Positions 9,030 to 11,021 of a stretch of DNA of 11,021 bases are shown in pieces. The stretch is taken from positions 1 through 11,021 of the forward strand of contig JADGJH010001256.1 in NCBI GenBank assembly GCA_027596945.1. Direction: 5' to 3'. Every line of letters starts with the position of its first letter. Position 1 is the first letter of the stretch. The stretch is from Physocladia obscura (lineage: Eukaryota; Chytridiomycota; Chytridiomycetes; Chytridiales; Chytriomycetaceae). The notes below the pieces were generated by a model. That model saw only the letters and a program-made list of their open reading frames with translations, had not been told where the DNA came from and ran no database searches. The position numbers were made by a program, and so were the translations under genes.

Positions 9030-10233
9030 TTACTGTTTCCTCCATCTGGTCAAATTTTCGCAACTGACCATCTTGAATGTACTCAACGCTTCCATTTTCG
9101 AGTTTTCTACAGTCGTTGATAAGAAAGAAGCTTTTGCATTTGAAAATAACAGTGACTTTTGTTCTTGCTCTTGCAAACACCTGTAGTTTAATGTGCGGTA
9201 ATACTGAAAAAATAAAAAAAAGTCAAGATACGCGTAAAATAAATAAGAAAATAAATAATAACCTGAGTCTCAATAACGCGTTCAAAATTTCGAACTGCAC
9301 GGGTGTTGCCGGCGATTTTTTCAAACATGACTGCATTCACAAAATATCCAACATGATTTAAAGTAGTATTCTTTTCTTGCGAGTATCCATCGCCAAAATA
9401 CCAACTGAATGCCCCTGGTTTTAAACTTTGATCTATGGCGTGAAAATATGAATTGGTGGTTGTATAAATGTGCACAAGAAATTGAATGGATAGAAGAATC
9501 ACGGGCATGAGTTGCAGATAATGAACAAATCGCGGTAGAGGTTTAAAGTTTCGGAATTTGGTAGACGTTGATTTATTAAAAGGCTTTCGTTTGAACAGAC
9601 GACGATAATATGGACCGGCGGTGAATGAAATATTCAGCTCTTTAATACAAACGGGGAAAAAATATATATTAAAAAGGTCAATCATTGTAATGAATATGCG
9701 GTACGTACCATCAAAGTTATTCTTTATCTTTGACACATCGTCTGGAAAGAATAATTCAAAAAGCACATGGGGATTGATTGTTTCTGCGAAACCGTCAGCA
9801 CCAAATGCCGGACCAGTTCCGCCTGTAGGTGCATTTCGAGCTTTTCCAAGGGCAGAGTCAGGATCAACACCAGATACATCGTATTGTTTGCGTTTATCCG
9901 GATCACTTAGAACAGAGTGGGCGTGACTAACAGCTTAAAGCGAAAGCCAAATCAAGTATCAACCAGACAATCGGACGGTGAAATACCTTTGAACGCGTCG
10001 ACGCAACCGTTGGCATTGCATTTATCTGGATGCAAAAGCAGAGCCAGCTTTCGTTTGCGAGCTATTAGTGTAATAATTCCGATGATGCTTACGAAACAAA
10101 CCTTCCGGTACGCTTTTTTAATATCGGCGTCGGACGGCGGCGGAGCAGCAGTTAAATTAATAATCTGGTAAAGATTTGCGTTGGTGTTGCGCTTAAGGAG
10201 TTTTTGAATTCGTTCAATTTCTACTTCGGCCAT
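9030..10233 (-). CDS. DNAJB12: ER-membrane J-domain protein, DNAJB12/HLJ1 type, five exons, 322 aa
   Basis: This is an Hsp70 co-chaperone of the DNAJB12/DNAJB14 class. In that class the J domain faces the cytosol and stimulates Hsp70 for ER-associated degradation. Exons are 10233-10102, 10047-9987, 9933-9709, 9639-9263 and 9203-9030. They total 969 nt with all phases closing. The J domain (about 20-84) has KKAYRK|LALLLHPDK rejoined by intron 1, with HPD at 50-52, and FK|AVSHAHSVLSDPDKRKQYD rejoined by intron 2. A short Gly-containing linker follows. One membrane segment lies near 176-198 (LQLMPVILLSIQFLV) and aligns with the QLMP segment of the family. The C-terminal DUF1977-like region follows: WYFGDGYSQE, then YYRTLNYRCLQEQEQKSLL. 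Intron 1 has an actaat branch-like site. The start at 10233 is in context CAAAATGG. Length fits between yeast HLJ1 and human DNAJB12. Confidence 0.92.
9640..9708 (-). other. J-protein intron 3: 69 bp, in frame and stop-free
   Basis: The donor is G|gtacgt and the acceptor is attaaag|AG, after a T-rich stretch. The length is a multiple of three and the frame through it has no stop. Retention would therefore add 23 residues, including the hydrophobic stretch FITMIDLFNIYFFPVCI, between residue 139 and the segment LNISFTAGPYYRR. I treat it as an intron because of the good splice sites and because the family has no membrane segment here. Confidence 0.7.
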
Positions 10234-10245
10234 TTTGAAGTGGAA

Positions 10246-10266
10246 ATGTGAAGGAAGATGTGAAGG
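10246..10266. repeat. Imperfect 12-bp tandem repeat in the J-protein 5' flank
   Basis: The unit atgtgaagg occurs at 10246-10254 and again at 10258-10266, a 12-bp spacing, just upstream of the J-protein ATG. On the gene's strand this gives two CCTTCACAT motifs. It may be chance or a small regulatory pair. The rest of 10234-10343 is A-rich with nothing else recognisable. Confidence 0.35.
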
Positions 10267-10343
10267 TCAAAATAATACTTTCAGTCCATGAAAAATAAAA
10301 ATAAAATGAAGATTGACCAAATCCTGTTAGCAGAGTAAAGTGC

Positions 10344-11021
10344 TCAACATAAGTGCAAGCAACAAAGAATTGTATTGGCTAAAGCTTTTTTTATATCACT
10401 AAAATGTGTTTTAAGGTTGAACCATAGCACAAGAAAGTCAACAATACTTGGTTTACTCTCTTCTAAATGGATCAGCTCAGCAATTACTAGAATCAGACAA
10501 GTGACAGAATGGGGAATGGGACTGTTGAACAGCAATTTTGGCAACTGACACAAAAGCTGCCTTATAATCAAAACATTCAAAAGGTTTGACTGTAAAATTG
10601 TTTTTGCTTCCAAATAAGATCAATTTATGAAGAATATTTAATTTAATAAATACGCTTTATCAAAAATCAACCAAACAATCACCAAAAACCAAAATCAACA
10701 TAAAAAACAATAAAAGTACATCCACACATTTGAATTAATATCAATTCAATGACAGATTCAATAGCAAAGTTTCATTTTTGAGTTACAACAGCCAAAATCA
10801 CTTGGTTAGCTGAAGAGCTGGAGATTCCAGATCCATTTGTTACACACAATTGCTACAATTCTACAGGAAAAGAGGCTTTGTGTATTTTGTTGAATTGTAT
10901 GACATGGCCTCATTGACTTAGAGGCATGGTGCAATTATTTGGCTGCAGCTGCAAAGCACTCTCATCAATATTCAATGATATTCTAGAGCATGTATATAAT
11001 CAATTCAAGCATCTGCTAGTC
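10344..11021 (-). pseudogene. Decayed transposon-like sequence, possible hAT-type transposase remnant
   Basis: The minus-strand frame at 10613-10344 reads VIAELIHLEESKPSIVDF and then LWFNLKTHF. This resembles the segment of hAT-family transposases with an 'L-x-x-L-E-S-D-x-x-x-x-x-D' pattern followed by a helix ending in HF. Upstream on the same strand (10614-11021) the reading is broken by stops and shifts between frames, for example NNCTMPLSQ then a stop, and HTIQQNTQSLFSC in another frame. The region has almost no CpG: I count one, near 10652, whereas the neighbouring genes have many. That fits an old, methylated, decaying element. No terminal inverted repeats or target duplication can be seen because the element runs off the window. 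The hAT assignment rests on a weak motif resemblance. Confidence 0.4.

Noticed and set aside
8857..9186. Plus-strand ORF overlapping the 3' ends of both convergent genes
   Set aside because: It is antisense to the well-supported last exon of the J-protein gene and overlaps the orphan gene in another frame. It shows no family features.
1..11021. tRNA, rRNA, CRISPR or prokaryotic operon features
   Set aside because: No T-loop consensus, rRNA core sequence or regularly spaced repeats were seen, and the spliced genes show the DNA is eukaryotic nuclear.

Overview
The window is eukaryotic and gene-dense. It holds three multi-exon genes, with short introns that I place at 43 to 69 bp, and edges that look repeat-derived. 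Introns begin with GT and end with AG, and TAA, TAG and TGA all act as stops. The combination of compact AT-rich genes, tiny introns, a metazoan-type soluble adenylyl cyclase and a DNAJB12/HLJ1-type ER J-protein best fits an early-diverging zoosporic fungus (chytrid or blastocladiomycete-like). Dikarya have lost this cyclase. The organism assignment is inference, and another flagellated opisthokont or protist is possible.

Layout, left to right. Positions 1-568 hold one weak unassigned ORF on the minus strand. Positions 569-6880 (minus) carry a complete ten-exon ADCY10-like soluble adenylyl cyclase of 1945 residues. It reads C1 catalytic domain, C2 catalytic domain, STAND/AAA-type ATPase with Walker A and B, then a TPR-like helical C-terminus. 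All nine splice junctions close in phase and restore family motifs. Positions 6881-7009 form a short divergent promoter region. From 7010 or 7154 to 8893 (plus) lies an orphan gene for a mostly disordered, Ser/Thr-rich protein of about 560-600 residues. Positions 9030-10233 (minus) carry a five-exon ER-membrane J-domain protein of 322 residues, convergent with the orphan gene. From about 10344 to the end is CpG-poor, decayed sequence with one ORF resembling a hAT-type transposase fragment.

How they relate: the cyclase would make cAMP. It carries large Ser-rich insertions with several protein kinase A (PKA)-type RRxS sites, one insertion inside C1 and one between Walker A and Walker B. The divergent orphan gene also encodes RRxT and RRxS sites, so the pair may be co-expressed parts of one cAMP circuit; this is inference. 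The J-protein is an ER quality-control factor with no evident link to cAMP. The most distinctive features are the heavily inserted cyclase, its apparently altered bicarbonate site, and a stop-free 69-bp intron in the J-protein gene that would add a hydrophobic segment if retained.
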